DNA of 64,000 bases from Bacillota bacterium (GCA_023439045.1 JAEXOY010000032.1:62001-126000); one strand, 5' to 3'. Shown: positions 42,756 through 52,092, numbered from the stretch's first letter. Numbers and translations are program-made. The notes: generated from the sequence alone by a model not told the origin.

Positions 42756-44260
42756 TGGGTATAAACTTATTCTCTCCTCAATATGAGGTAGTAAGAGATG
42801 CAAAGAAGTGCATCAAGTGCAAGGTTTGTGCTCGACAGTGCGCAAATGAGGTGCATAGCTATGACGAAGAATTGGATATGATGGTTTGTGACGATATTAA
42901 TTGTGTTAACTGCCATAGATGTACATCACTTTGCCCAACTCGTGCACTGCGAATTCAGAAATATAGTAATGAGTTTAAAGAAAATGCAAACTGGACTGCC
43001 CAGCAAATCACTGAAATACAAAAACAGGCTTCATCAGGTGGTGTTTTACTCTCAGCAATGGGAAATCCACAACCCTATCCGATTTATTGGGATAGGCTGC
43101 TAATAAATGCGAGTCAGGTTACCAATCCTTCCATTGACCCATTGAGAGAACCAATGGAAACCAGAGTTCAGCTGGGTGCCAAGCCTGAAAAGCTAGAGTT
43201 TGATAAGGATGGAATGCTAACTACCAAGCTTTCCCCACAACTAAAGCTCAATGTACCAATTATGTTTTCAGCAATGTCCTATGGTTCTATCAGCAGAAAT
43301 GCTCATGAATCATTAGCAAGGGCGGCTCAGGAACTTGGTACATATTATAACACTGGTGAAGGTGGACTTCACGAAGATTTCTATGAATATGGAGCTAACA
43401 CAATAGTACAGGTTGCTTCGGGCAGATTTGGTGTTCATCCTGGGTATCTTAGTGCTGGTGCTGCCATAGAAATAAAAATGGGGCAGGGTGCTAAACCAGG
43501 AATAGGTGGACACTTACCCGGTGAAAAGGTCGGAGAGGACGTTTCAAAGACAAGAATGATTCCTGTAGGCAGCGACGCTATCTCTCCTGCTCCTCACCAT
43601 GATATATACTCAATTGAAGATTTGAGACAGCTGGTATTCTCACTCAAAGAAGCTACAGCTTATACGAAGCCTGTCATTGTTAAGATAGCTGCAGTACATA
43701 ATGTTGCTGCTATTGCCTCAGGCATTGCACGTTCCGGTGCTGATATAATCGCTATCGATGGTTATAGAGGCGGAACAGGTGCTGCCCCTACAAGAATTAG
43801 AGATAATGTGGGAATTCCAATAGAGATGGCACTTGCTTCTGTTGACCAGAGACTAAGAGATGAAGGCATTAGAAACAAGGTTTCACTGGTTGTAGCAGGT
43901 AGTGTCAGAAACAGCGGAGATATTGTAAAGGCGATCGCATTAGGTGCTGATGCTGTTTATATCGGAACCTCAGCATTAATAGCGCTAGGTTGTCATGTTT
44001 GCAGAAGCTGTCACTCAGGAAAATGCAACTGGGGTATTGCAACTCAGAGAAAAGATCTTGTCAAGAGGCTTAACCCTGACATTGGATACAAGAGACTGGT
44101 AAATCTCATTCACGCATGGGATCACGAAATCAAGGAAATGCTCGGTGGAATGGGTATCAATGCTATAGAGAGCTTAAAGGGCAACCGTTTGATGCTCAGA
44201 GGAATTGGACTCAATGAAAAAGAGCTTGAAATACTTGGTGTCATGCATGCTGGAGAATAA
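42755..44260 (+). CDS. glutamate synthase, ferredoxin/FMN synthase domain protein
   Basis: The 501-residue protein starts with two 4Fe-4S motifs (CIKCKVCARQC and CVNCHRCTSLCP). The FMN-binding alpha/beta barrel of GltB follows (FSAMSYGSISRNAHESLA, NTGEGGLHEDF, RFGVHPGYL, EIKMGQGAKPGIGGHLPG, and the 3Fe-4S Cys of GCHVCRSCHSGKCNWGIATQ in parts). It reduces 2-oxoglutarate plus ammonia to glutamate. Confidence 0.95.
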   Translation: MGINLFSPQYEVVRDAKKCIKCKVCARQCANEVHSYDEELDMMVCDDINCVNCHRCTSLCPTRALRIQKYSNEFKENANWTAQQITEIQKQASSGGVLLSAMGNPQPYPIYWDRLLINASQVTNPSIDPLREPMETRVQLGAKPEKLEFDKDGMLTTKLSPQLKLNVPIMFSAMSYGSISRNAHESLARAAQELGTYYNTGEGGLHEDFYEYGANTIVQVASGRFGVHPGYLSAGAAIEIKMGQGAKPGIGGHLPGEKVGEDVSKTRMIPVGSDAISPAPHHDIYSIEDLRQLVFSLKEATAYTKPVIVKIAAVHNVAAIASGIARSGADIIAIDGYRGGTGAAPTRIRDNVGIPIEMALASVDQRLRDEGIRNKVSLVVAGSVRNSGDIVKAIALGADAVYIGTSALIALGCHVCRSCHSGKCNWGIATQRKDLVKRLNPDIGYKRLVNLIHAWDHEIKEMLGGMGINAIESLKGNRLMLRGIGLNEKELEILGVMHAGE

Positions 44261-44291
44261 TAGATTATTAGTTTAGAAAGGGGTTGTCATT

Positions 44292-44723
44292 ATGAAGAGA
44301 ATTTATGTTAATGAAGATAGATGCTTGGGTTGCCATCTTTGTGAATACTATTGTGCCTTCTCCCACAGCGGGAAGAAGGATATGGTAAAGGCCTTTTCGG
44401 GTGAGACTAAGCCACTGCCAAGAATAACAATAGAAGAAGGTGACGATAATATTTGCTTTGCGGTATCCTGCAGACATTGTGAAACACCACTGTGTGTTAA
44501 GTCCTGTATTACTGGAGCAATGCAGATGGGGGAAGACGGAAGGGTTTTTGTGGATGAGTCAAGATGTGTTGGTTGCTACACTTGCATTTTGGTATGTCCC
44601 TTTGGATCAGTACTTCCTGGTGATGAAAAGGCAATTAAGAAATGTGACCTATGCATAGAAAGTGGAAAACCTGCATGTGCAGAAAATTGTCCAAATCTTG
44701 CAATAGTATATGAGGAGAGGTGA
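44292..44723 (+). CDS. 4Fe-4S ferredoxin-type electron-transfer subunit
   Basis: The 143-residue protein has four Cys clusters: CLGCHLCEYYC, CRHCETPLCVKSC, CVGCYTCILVCPFG and CDLCIESGKPACAENCP. This HycB/CooF-like arrangement carries electrons from the flavoprotein encoded next to the synthase subunit. Confidence 0.92.
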   Translation: MKRIYVNEDRCLGCHLCEYYCAFSHSGKKDMVKAFSGETKPLPRITIEEGDDNICFAVSCRHCETPLCVKSCITGAMQMGEDGRVFVDESRCVGCYTCILVCPFGSVLPGDEKAIKKCDLCIESGKPACAENCPNLAIVYEER

Positions 44724-44728
44724 TAAAA

Positions 44729-45961
44729 ATGGCTAAATACGTGATAATAGGCAACTCAGCAGCTGCTGTTGGATGTGTTAGTGGCATACGCAGTGTTGAT
44801 AAGGAAGGCTCAATAACAATAATCTCTGATGAGCCACATTTTACTTATTCCCGTCCTCTCATTTCATACTGGCTCAAGGGAAAAGTGACAGACGACAAAA
44901 TGTATTACAGAGACAGTAATTTTTATGAAGTAAACAACTGCAGTACTATACTAGGGAAAAAAGTTATTAAAATTGATGCTGAGAAAAAGAAGATAATACT
45001 TGAAGATAATAGTGAAGTTGCATATGACAAGCTATTGGTTGCAACGGGGTCAGCACCGTTTGTTCCTCCAGTAGAGGGTCTTGCAGATGCCAAAAATGCT
45101 TTTACTTTCCTCACTTGGGACAGTGCCAAGGCCGTTAAGGAGGTAGTTAAAAAGGATTCAAAGGTAGTAATAATGGGTGCAGGACTCATAGGCTTAAAGG
45201 CTGCCGAAGGGTTGCATGAGGTTTGCGAAGACATTACAGTAGTTGACTTAGCGGATAGAATTCTTCCAAGTATTCTGGACAATAAAGGAGCAGCCTTTGT
45301 TCAAAAGCATATTGAGAAGGAAGGCATCAAGTTTATGCTCAATGATGCTGCTTCCTCAGTAAAGGACGGGGTTGTTTATTTAAAGTCAGGAAGTGAGCTG
45401 CCATATGATGTTTTGATAGTAGCGGTTGGTGTTAGACCTAATACAAATCTTGTCAAAGATGCAGGTGGTAACGTAAACAGAGGCATTGTTACCGATAACA
45501 AGCAAGAAACCTCCATCAAGGATGTTTATTCTGCAGGAGACTGTACCGAGAGCTATGATATCTGCACTAGTCAAAACAAGATCCTTGCACTTCTTCCGAA
45601 TGCATATATGCAAGGTGAGATAGCCGGAATAAATATGGCCGGCGGTGACAAGGTATTTGACACAGCAATGCCTATGAATGCAATTGGGTTCTTTGGTTTG
45701 CACATGATTACAGCAGGTGCAATGGAGGGTGAATGCCTTGAGTCGATTGATGAAAACAACTATAAAAAGATGGTATTCAGCGATGGGCTACTCAAGGGCT
45801 ACATACTTATTGGAGAGATTAGCAGAGCAGGTATATATACATCAATTATCAGAGAAAAGACTCCTCTTTGTGAAATAAACAGCGACCTACTGAAGACGAG
45901 TCCACAGCTTCTGGTATTTGACAAAGCGGTGAGAAGGAAGAAGCTGGCAGGTGCCAAATAA
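44729..45961 (+). CDS. NAD(P)/FAD-dependent oxidoreductase of the glutamate synthase
   Basis: ATG 44729 has GAGAGGTG 6 nt upstream; a GTG at 44720 overlaps the ferredoxin gene. The 410-residue protein has the FAD motif YVIIGNSAAAVG, the NAD(P) motif VVIMGAGLIGLKAAE and VYSAGDCTES. It should take electrons from NAD(P)H for the split glutamate synthase. Confidence 0.92.
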   Translation: MAKYVIIGNSAAAVGCVSGIRSVDKEGSITIISDEPHFTYSRPLISYWLKGKVTDDKMYYRDSNFYEVNNCSTILGKKVIKIDAEKKKIILEDNSEVAYDKLLVATGSAPFVPPVEGLADAKNAFTFLTWDSAKAVKEVVKKDSKVVIMGAGLIGLKAAEGLHEVCEDITVVDLADRILPSILDNKGAAFVQKHIEKEGIKFMLNDAASSVKDGVVYLKSGSELPYDVLIVAVGVRPNTNLVKDAGGNVNRGIVTDNKQETSIKDVYSAGDCTESYDICTSQNKILALLPNAYMQGEIAGINMAGGDKVFDTAMPMNAIGFFGLHMITAGAMEGECLESIDENNYKKMVFSDGLLKGYILIGEISRAGIYTSIIREKTPLCEINSDLLKTSPQLLVFDKAVRRKKLAGAK

Positions 45962-45969
45962 CCATTTGA

Positions 45970-46013
45970 TATGAGGGTGGGGTAGTACCGCATTCGGCGG
46001 GAACCCCCTCATT
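45970..46013 (+). other. stable intergenic hairpin inside the glutamate synthase operon
   Basis: TGAGGG-T-GG pairs with CCCCCTCA, enclosing CCGC-ATTCG-GCGG. No T run follows, so it is more likely a processing or stability element than a terminator. Part of it (AGGGTGG ... TACCGC) looks like a T-box core split by five bases, but no specifier stem exists. Confidence 0.55.
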
Positions 46014-46043
46014 GATTAGTTTATTCAGAAAGGGATGATATAG

Positions 46044-46763
46044 ATGAAAATATCAGTTGGAAACACTTATTATTCTGAGATTAATGAGCAAATCAGAAAC
46101 TCATCGGACTCGGAAATAATTCTTGATGAAGTATATGGTCAACGATATATAGGGTGCGGCATTAAAGGAAAGCAGATAACTATAAACGGGACACCCGGAA
46201 ATGCTCTGGCGGCTTATATGGATGGAGCTGAGATTGTAGTTAACGGCAATGCACAAGACGCTACAGGCGATACAATGAATGATGGTAAGATAGTTGTATA
46301 CGGCAACTGTGGTGATACAACTGGTTATGGTATGCGCGGCGGTAAAATTTTTGTAAAAGGTAATGCTGGTTATAGAGTCGGCATTCACATGAAGGAGTAT
46401 AAAGCCCAAAAACCTCTTATCATAATAGGAGGAAAGACTGGAGATTTTCTTGGAGAATACCAAGCAGGTGGAATTCTTATAGTTCTTGGAATAGGTGCGG
46501 AGGGAATTCCTGTAGGAAGCTTCTGTGGAACAGGAATGCATGGGGGTGTTATATATTTAAGAAGTGAGCAGGTTCCTTCTGATCTTCCATCGCAGGTTAT
46601 GTCCACAAATGCTACAGAGGAGGATAAGGCTCAGATTGAAGCCTATGTACAAGAGTTTTGCTCGTATTTTGGATATGATAAGGATGAAATATTAAAATCA
46701 AATTTTATTAAGCTTACAGCAAATACCAAAAATCCTTATAAGCAATTGTATACACACAACTAA
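46044..46763 (+). CDS. glutamate synthase, GXGXG domain protein
   Basis: The 239-residue protein has successive Gly-rich beta-helix turns (NGTPGNALAAYMDGAEIVVNGN, GDTMNDGKIVVYGNCGDTTGYGMRGGKIFVKG in parts) of the GltB C-terminal domain as a separate subunit. It completes the split glutamate synthase set. Confidence 0.93.
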   Translation: MKISVGNTYYSEINEQIRNSSDSEIILDEVYGQRYIGCGIKGKQITINGTPGNALAAYMDGAEIVVNGNAQDATGDTMNDGKIVVYGNCGDTTGYGMRGGKIFVKGNAGYRVGIHMKEYKAQKPLIIIGGKTGDFLGEYQAGGILIVLGIGAEGIPVGSFCGTGMHGGVIYLRSEQVPSDLPSQVMSTNATEEDKAQIEAYVQEFCSYFGYDKDEILKSNFIKLTANTKNPYKQLYTHN

Positions 46764-46802
46764 TTTACATGTATAATTATTCCTGTATAACAAAATAACA
46801 AT

Positions 46803-46830
46803 AATAATACCCATAAGATTGGGTATTATT
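46803..46830 (+). terminator. hairpin between the glutamate synthase operon and glnA
   Basis: An 11-bp perfect stem AATAATACCCA / TGGGTATTATT with loop TAAGAT. It may end the synthase transcript or lie in the glnA leader. The loop has G at position 4 but T at position 1, so it is not a clear ANTAR site. Confidence 0.5.
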
Positions 46831-46866
46831 TGCGTATTAAAAGATTTAATAATTGGGGGTGGGGCA

Positions 46867-48195
46867 ATGTCTTGCTCAAATAATGATATTCTTAAGTTTA
46901 TTGAGCTGAATGATGTTAAATTTATCAGATTGCAATTCACAGACATTTTTGGTCGTATGAAAAATATTGCAATCAATTCAAAGCAGCTTGAAAGGGCTCT
47001 TGAGGAAGGAATAATTTTCGATGCGTCAGCTATAGCAGGTTTTTCAGAAATAGAACAATCTGATATGCTGTTGCTTCCTGATCCAAATACTCTATCCATC
47101 ATTCCATGGAGACCACAACACGGTAAAGTTGCCAGACTTATTTGTGATATAAAGAACTATGATGGCTCACAGTTTTCGGGAGATCCCAGATACATACTCA
47201 AAAAGTCTGCAGAAAAGGCTACAAAATTAGGATATACATTTAATATTGGTCCTGAATGTGAGTTCTTCCTCTTTCATACCGATTCCGAGGGAAGGCCTAC
47301 TACAAAGACTCATGATTCTGCTGGATACTTTGACCTTGCACCAATGGACATGGGTGAGAACTGTAGAAGAGAAATTTGCATGGTGTTAGAAGATATGGGC
47401 TTTGAAATAGAAGCTTCTCATCATGAAAACGCTGCAGGACAGCATGAAATAGACTTTAGGTATAATGATGTTCTTTCAGCAGCCGATAAAATAATGACAT
47501 TTAAAACTGTAGTTAAGATAGTTGCGCAGAGAAACGGTCTGCATGCAACCTTTATGCCAAAACCAATTGTAGATACTTATGGATCTGGCATGCATATCAA
47601 TATGTCAATTTCTCAAGATGGTAAGAACTTGTTTGCAAATGAAAACGACAACAGAGATATTTCAGATGTTGCAAAAATGTTTGCAGCAGGTATTCTTAAA
47701 CATATTAAGGGAATAACAGCAGTATCCAATCCTCTGATTAATTCTTACAAGAGATTCGTTCCAGGATTTGAAGCGCCTGTTCACATTGCTTGGTCCCATA
47801 TGAATAGGAGTCCTCTTCTGAGAATTCCTGCACCAAAGGGTGATGCATCAAGGATAGAGCTGAGAAGTCCTGACCCCTCCTGCAATCCATACCTTACATT
47901 AGCCTTACTGCTAGAAGCGGGACTCGATGGATTAAACAACAAATTGCAAATTTCCGATCCTATCGATTTTAATACCTATAATCTTACGCCTGAGCAGGAA
48001 AAGAAATATGGTATTGAAAGGCTACCATCAAATCTGTACCTTGCACTTGAAGAGATGAAAAAAGACTCTTACGTTAAAGAGGTGCTTGGTCAACACATTT
48101 ATGAAAAGTATATTCAAGCCAAGGAGAATGAATGGATAGCATATAACAACTCTGTACATTCATGGGAGATTGATAATTATCTTTCTGCATATTAA
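46867..48195 (+). CDS. glnA: type I glutamine synthetase
   Basis: ATG 46867 follows GGGGGTGGGGC; an upstream ATG at 46819 lies in the hairpin. The 442-residue protein is a GSI-alpha enzyme: FTDIFGRMKNI, GPECEFFLF, EASHHENAAGQHEIDFRY, HATFMPKPI, GSGMHINMSI and the RIPAPKGDASRIELRSPDPSCNPYL signature in parts. It makes glutamine from glutamate and ammonia. The ANTAR gene follows after 46 nt in the same operon. Confidence 0.95.
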   Translation: MSCSNNDILKFIELNDVKFIRLQFTDIFGRMKNIAINSKQLERALEEGIIFDASAIAGFSEIEQSDMLLLPDPNTLSIIPWRPQHGKVARLICDIKNYDGSQFSGDPRYILKKSAEKATKLGYTFNIGPECEFFLFHTDSEGRPTTKTHDSAGYFDLAPMDMGENCRREICMVLEDMGFEIEASHHENAAGQHEIDFRYNDVLSAADKIMTFKTVVKIVAQRNGLHATFMPKPIVDTYGSGMHINMSISQDGKNLFANENDNRDISDVAKMFAAGILKHIKGITAVSNPLINSYKRFVPGFEAPVHIAWSHMNRSPLLRIPAPKGDASRIELRSPDPSCNPYLTLALLLEAGLDGLNNKLQISDPIDFNTYNLTPEQEKKYGIERLPSNLYLALEEMKKDSYVKEVLGQHIYEKYIQAKENEWIAYNNSVHSWEIDNYLSAY

Positions 48196-48241
48196 TAGAT
48201 TATAATCATTAAATTCCCTGTACAGGTGGAGGTGATTGCCA

Positions 48242-48814
48242 GTGGGTTCAGGGGGAGTGCTTATTGTATGCAGCAAAGTGGAATTAGTCAAGGAATTACG
48301 TACCCTTATGACCCAGCAAGGGTATTCGCCTGTTGAATATTCTTTATCAGCCGATGCTGCCAGAAGAAAAATAGATATTTTTGAACCAGACATTATATTA
48401 GTAAATGCTCCTTTACAAGATGAATTAGGAATTGACTTTGTCCTTGATATTTCAGACAAGACCGATGCTGGTATTGTTATGCTGGCAAAGCATGATTATC
48501 TTGAAGAAATGCAGTTTAAACTTGAAAAGGTGGGTGCGCTAATTCTTCCAAAACCAATAAATCGAATGACGTTGCTACAGACTGCAAGGTTTGCAGCGCA
48601 AGCCAGAAAATCCTTACGTGGACTTAAGATGCAAAGGGACGACCTGGAGAAAAAGATACAGGACAGGAAGATCGTTGAGAAGGCAAAATGGTTGCTTGTA
48701 GAAAGAATGAATATGACTGAGCCGCAGGCTCACAGGTACATACAAAAGAGAGCTATGGACAATCGTGAGTCTCAATTAAAGGTTGCGGAAGAAATATTAG
48801 AAACTTTTGTATAA
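48242..48814 (+). CDS. ANTAR-domain RNA-binding antiterminator
   Basis: I choose GTG 48242 (GGAGGTGA 6 nt upstream); TTG 48236 is nearer the site. The 190-residue protein has an N-terminal receiver-like domain (LIVCSKVELVKELR, DIILVNAPL with the Asp position, ILPKPINR), then a coiled coil and a C-terminal ANTAR domain: DRKIVEKAKWLLVERMNMTEPQAHRYIQ and RAMDNRESQLKVAEEIL. ANTAR proteins bind paired hexaloop RNA hairpins and prevent terminator formation. Such hairpins lie before glnN, gatC, the glutamate synthase operon and amtB in this window, so it is probably their regulator. Confidence 0.92.
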   Translation: MGSGGVLIVCSKVELVKELRTLMTQQGYSPVEYSLSADAARRKIDIFEPDIILVNAPLQDELGIDFVLDISDKTDAGIVMLAKHDYLEEMQFKLEKVGALILPKPINRMTLLQTARFAAQARKSLRGLKMQRDDLEKKIQDRKIVEKAKWLLVERMNMTEPQAHRYIQKRAMDNRESQLKVAEEILETFV

Positions 48815-48828
48815 TTTTAAAAAAAGTG

Positions 48829-48857
48829 TTGCACAAACCATTGTTTGGTGATATACT
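48829..48857 (+). promoter_or_regulatory. predicted amtB promoter
   Basis: TTGCAC (48829-48834), 17-bp spacer and TATACT (48852-48857) begin right after the ANTAR gene. Transcripts would start near 48865 and give a ~215-nt leader. Confidence 0.6.
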
Positions 48858-48876
48858 AATAATAAGTTAATAAATT

Positions 48877-48920
48877 CAGCAACGAAGCTGCTAAGAATCA
48901 TTTTGATTTTTATGCAGCTT
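48877..48920 (+). promoter_or_regulatory. first hexaloop and alternative hairpin in the amtB leader
   Basis: CAGC-AACGAA-GCTG (48877-48890) has A1 and G4. The overlapping AAGCTGC (48885-48891) can instead pair with GCAGCTT (48914-48920), followed by TATTTATTTG, a weak terminator. This resembles a P1 or a second complete switch. Confidence 0.6.
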
Positions 48921-48982
48921 TATTTATTTGAATTTATAATATTGTCTATACGTATAGCTGTTTTAAAATTTAATATTTTGAT

Positions 48983-49036
48983 CACAATGGCGTGTTTTAA
49001 GATTTTCCATAACCTTAAAACGCGCCTTTGCTTTTT
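48983..49036 (+). promoter_or_regulatory. second hexaloop and terminator in the amtB leader
   Basis: CAC-AATGGC-GTG (48983-48994) has the A1/G4 loop. A strong terminator, GGCGTGTTTTAAG / CTTAAAACGCGCC (48989-49026) then TTTGCTTTTT, uses the same bases, so the two are exclusive. Confidence 0.75.
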
Positions 49037-49079
49037 AACAAAAAAATGATTTATTTTATTTTGATTAGGAGGGGTTTTT

Positions 49080-50330
49080 ATGGAAATAAACTACGGGGAT
49101 AGCTCTTTTGTACTTATATCAACTGCATTGGTATTTATTATGACACCAGGGCTTGCACTATTTTACGGTGGTATGGTTAAAAGAAAGAATGTCTTAAGCA
49201 CAATAATGGCTTCATTCTTTATATGTGGCTTAGCATCAATTATGTGGGTAGCAATAGGATATTCATTATCCTTTGGTAAGGACATAGCTGGTATAGTTGG
49301 TAACTTCCAGTGGGCGTTCTTAAATGGTGTTGGTGGAGCACCAAATCCAGATTATGCAGGGACTATACCGCATACCTTATTTGCAGCATTTCAGATGATG
49401 TTTGCAATAATAACACCAGCACTAATTACCGGTTCTTTAGTTGAAAGAATGAGATTCTCATCACTAGTAATTTTCATAGCGCTATGGTCACTAATAGTAT
49501 ATTATCCATTAGCTCATATGATGTGGGGAACCGATGGCTGGTTAAGATCTCTAGGAGCAGTTGACTTTGCAGGTGGTAATGTCGTTCATATCAGCTCCGG
49601 TGTATCGGGATTGGTAGCAGCTTTAATACTAGGAAAGAGAAAAGGCTATGGGGTAACGTCTTCTCAGCCTCACAACATTCCATTAGTATTTCTTGGTGCA
49701 GCACTTCTTTGGTTTGGATGGTTCGGATTCAATGCTGGAAGCGCATTGGGTAGCGGAGAGCTTGCAGTACATGCATTCTTAACAACTAACACTTCTGCTG
49801 CAGCAGCACTTCTGTCATGGATGGTGGTTGAAAGAATTACACGTGGAAAGCCAACAATGCTTGGTGCAGCAACAGGTGCAGTAGTTGGTCTGGTTGCGAT
49901 AACTCCTGCAGCAGGCTTTGTTCCAATATGGTCAGCTATTATAATTGGAGCAGTAGTAAGTCCACTTTGTTACTTTGCAATGAGCGTAATTAAGGCTAAG
50001 TTTGGATATGATGATGCATTAGACGCATTTGGTTGTCATGGTATTGGTGGTATATGGGGCGGAATTGCAACAGGTTTATTTGCACAGAACAAAATAAACT
50101 CTGTAGCACAGTGGGATGGTTTGATATATGCTGGTGAAACAAGATTAATCGTTGCTCAGCTAATTAGTATCGGTGTTACCATAGCACTTGCAGCAATAGG
50201 AACAGCAGCTATAATGTTCGCACTAAAAGCAATTATGAATATCAGAGTTGCTTCTAGAGAAGAGGCAGAAGGCCTTGATATATCACAGCATGGTGAATCT
50301 GCTTATCCATCATTCTCAGGAATGGATTAA
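49080..50330 (+). CDS. amtB: ammonium transporter
   Basis: The 416-residue membrane protein with eleven helices has Amt motifs: FYGGMVKRKNVLST, DFAGGNVVHISSGVSGL with the first pore His, and AFGCHGIGGIWGG with the second. It imports ammonium for GlnA/GlnN. GGAGGGG precedes the ATG. The PII gene follows after about 30 nt, the usual pair. The leader holds ANTAR-type hairpins. Confidence 0.96.
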   Translation: MEINYGDSSFVLISTALVFIMTPGLALFYGGMVKRKNVLSTIMASFFICGLASIMWVAIGYSLSFGKDIAGIVGNFQWAFLNGVGGAPNPDYAGTIPHTLFAAFQMMFAIITPALITGSLVERMRFSSLVIFIALWSLIVYYPLAHMMWGTDGWLRSLGAVDFAGGNVVHISSGVSGLVAALILGKRKGYGVTSSQPHNIPLVFLGAALLWFGWFGFNAGSALGSGELAVHAFLTTNTSAAAALLSWMVVERITRGKPTMLGAATGAVVGLVAITPAAGFVPIWSAIIIGAVVSPLCYFAMSVIKAKFGYDDALDAFGCHGIGGIWGGIATGLFAQNKINSVAQWDGLIYAGETRLIVAQLISIGVTIALAAIGTAAIMFALKAIMNIRVASREEAEGLDISQHGESAYPSFSGMD

Positions 50331-50361
50331 TATGTAAACACCTACAGAAAGGATGATTATT

Positions 50362-50703
50362 ATGAAGAAAATAGAGGCAATTATTCGTCCAGGTAAGTTG
50401 GAAGAATTAAAGGAAGCACTACTTGCCATAGGTCTTGACGGTATAACAATTAATCAGGTAATGGGTGCCGGTAAGCAGATGGGATGGAAAGAATTTTATA
50501 GAGGTAGCGAAATTTCATTAAACGTTCTTCCAAAAGTTAAGATAGAATTGGTTGTCACCGATGACAAGGTGGAATCAACTATTGATACCATCATCAAAAA
50601 CGCACAAACTGGTGAGGTTGGGGATGGAAAGATATTTGTGTATGATGTTGCGGACGTTATCCGCATAAGGACCAAAGAGAGAGGCGAAAAGGCCATAAAT
50701 TAA
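50362..50703 (+). CDS. glnK: PII nitrogen regulatory protein
   Basis: Start ATG 50362 with GAAAGG 9 nt upstream (frame also opens at 50353). The 113-residue protein has PII signatures: MKKIEAIIRPGKLEELKEAL, T-loop QMGWKEFYRGSEISLN, LPKVKIELVV and GEVGDGKIFVYDV. The T-loop has Ile where the uridylylated Tyr51 occurs in enteric PII, so control is probably by ATP/ADP and 2-oxoglutarate only. It should gate AmtB. Confidence 0.94.
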   Translation: MKKIEAIIRPGKLEELKEALLAIGLDGITINQVMGAGKQMGWKEFYRGSEISLNVLPKVKIELVVTDDKVESTIDTIIKNAQTGEVGDGKIFVYDVADVIRIRTKERGEKAIN

Positions 50704-50791
50704 GAATATAGGAATTTATAAGTTTTAGAGTAAAATAAGAACTGAACGGATTTGTGAAGTATATTTTCTTAATAGAATATGGGATTTATCA

Positions 50792-50844
50792 AAAAGAACT
50801 ATATTATAGTTATGAATTAAGTAGTAACTAAATATAGTTCTTTT
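50792..50844 (+). terminator. terminator after amtB-PII
   Basis: AAAAGAACTATATT (50792-50805) and its complement (50831-50844) form a 14-bp stem ending in TTTT, then AAATTA. Confidence 0.8.
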
Positions 50845-50956
50845 AAATTAAATAAAAAAAGATAAAACAAGCAATTTTAGACAATAAATAGTAATAAAGT
50901 ATTATTCTCCAAGTGAATACTATGTAGTAGAATAATAATGGAGGGGGGGCTAAATT

Positions 50957-52027
50957 ATGTTTCTCAGAACAATAAAGGAAGTTAAAACATTTTTGGAAAG
51001 TAATACTTTCGGACATTCTGATGTGTGTATGATACTTGTTGGAGAGGCATCCTATGATTGCATCTCTGAGATTATAGAATATTGCAATCAGAAAACTATA
51101 AAAGTGTTTGGTGGAGTTTTTGCAGAACTTCTGGTCGGAGGTAAAGCTCGAAGCGATGGCTTTATTGTAAATATTTTCAATGCAGCATGCTGCTCGAGAG
51201 TATTGCCCTTAACTTTCAGAATAAACGCAAGCTTACAGCCGGACAAGCAGTATACGGCAATAGTACTTGCAGATGGCCTTTCCGAATATCTCAAAGACCT
51301 TACGGATATAGTGTTCGACAAATTTGGAAGCAGTGTCAAATATATAGGTGGAGGAGCATGCTTCTTTAATTTTGAAAGAAACCCTTGTATATTTGATAAT
51401 TCTGGTATATATAAGGACGCTCTGTATGTTTGTGTTATTGAAAAAGAAACGCTTGTAGCTGTTGAGCATGGATGGAAAAAATTACAGGGGCCTTTGAGTG
51501 TCACAAGTTCAAATGGAAATGAATTAATAGAGATAAATTACTATAATGCATTCGAAGTATACCGTGATATTATAAGGGACGAATCGGATATTACTATTTC
51601 AAGAGAGGACTTTTTCACATATGCAAAGGACTATCCGTTTGGAATAATTCAAGAGGGCAGCAATGAGCTTATTATTAGGGATCCAATCAAGCTTAATGAA
51701 ATGGACTCCATTATTTGTGTTGCTGACATACCACAAAAATGTGAGCTGTATATTATGGGCGGTAATGCGGAGTCCCTACTCAAGTCGTCTCAGAAGCTAG
51801 CAGAGTATTGCTCACATAACGCTTCTAAAAATGATAAGATATTTGTATTTGATTGCATTTCGCGGGCAATGTTCTTAGAGAATAGATTTAACACTGAAAT
51901 TGCTAATATTCAAGCAGCTTTGCCTATATTTCTAGAGGGGGCGCTTTCATTAAGTGAATTCGCTTCGGGTAAGAATGGTGAACTGCTAATACATAATAAA
52001 TCCACTATTATAGGGGTGCTCAAATAA
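50957..52027 (+). CDS. FIST-domain sensor protein
   Basis: The 356-residue protein has the FIST N domain (MILVGEASYD, TIKVFGGVFAELLVGG, ARSDGFIVNI, YTAIVLADGLSEYL, VKYIGGGACF) and a FIST_C domain (YPFGIIQEGSNELIIRDPI, LYIMGGNAESLLKSSQKLAE, IFVFDCISRAMFL). FIST proteins bind small ligands, possibly amino acids, and usually signal with kinases or cyclases; no partner is adjacent. GGAGGGGG precedes the ATG. Confidence 0.82.
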   Translation: MFLRTIKEVKTFLESNTFGHSDVCMILVGEASYDCISEIIEYCNQKTIKVFGGVFAELLVGGKARSDGFIVNIFNAACCSRVLPLTFRINASLQPDKQYTAIVLADGLSEYLKDLTDIVFDKFGSSVKYIGGGACFFNFERNPCIFDNSGIYKDALYVCVIEKETLVAVEHGWKKLQGPLSVTSSNGNELIEINYYNAFEVYRDIIRDESDITISREDFFTYAKDYPFGIIQEGSNELIIRDPIKLNEMDSIICVADIPQKCELYIMGGNAESLLKSSQKLAEYCSHNASKNDKIFVFDCISRAMFLENRFNTEIANIQAALPIFLEGALSLSEFASGKNGELLIHNKSTIIGVLK

Positions 52028-52043
52028 TAGCACTCAAATAATA
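52016..52043. repeat. 14-bp tail duplication at the FIST gene end
   Basis: GTGCTCAAATAATA (52016-52029) is repeated as GCACTCAAATAATA (52030-52043). The first copy holds the last codons and the TAA stop. Confidence 0.6.
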
Positions 52044-52092
52044 GGTGAGATATCAAAAAAATGAAGAAAGAAATAAATATAGCTTAAATTAA

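Noticed and set aside
45970..46013. T-box riboswitch
   Set aside because: Only a split AGGGTGG/TACCGC resemblance; no room for a specifier stem between the two genes, and no T-run terminator.
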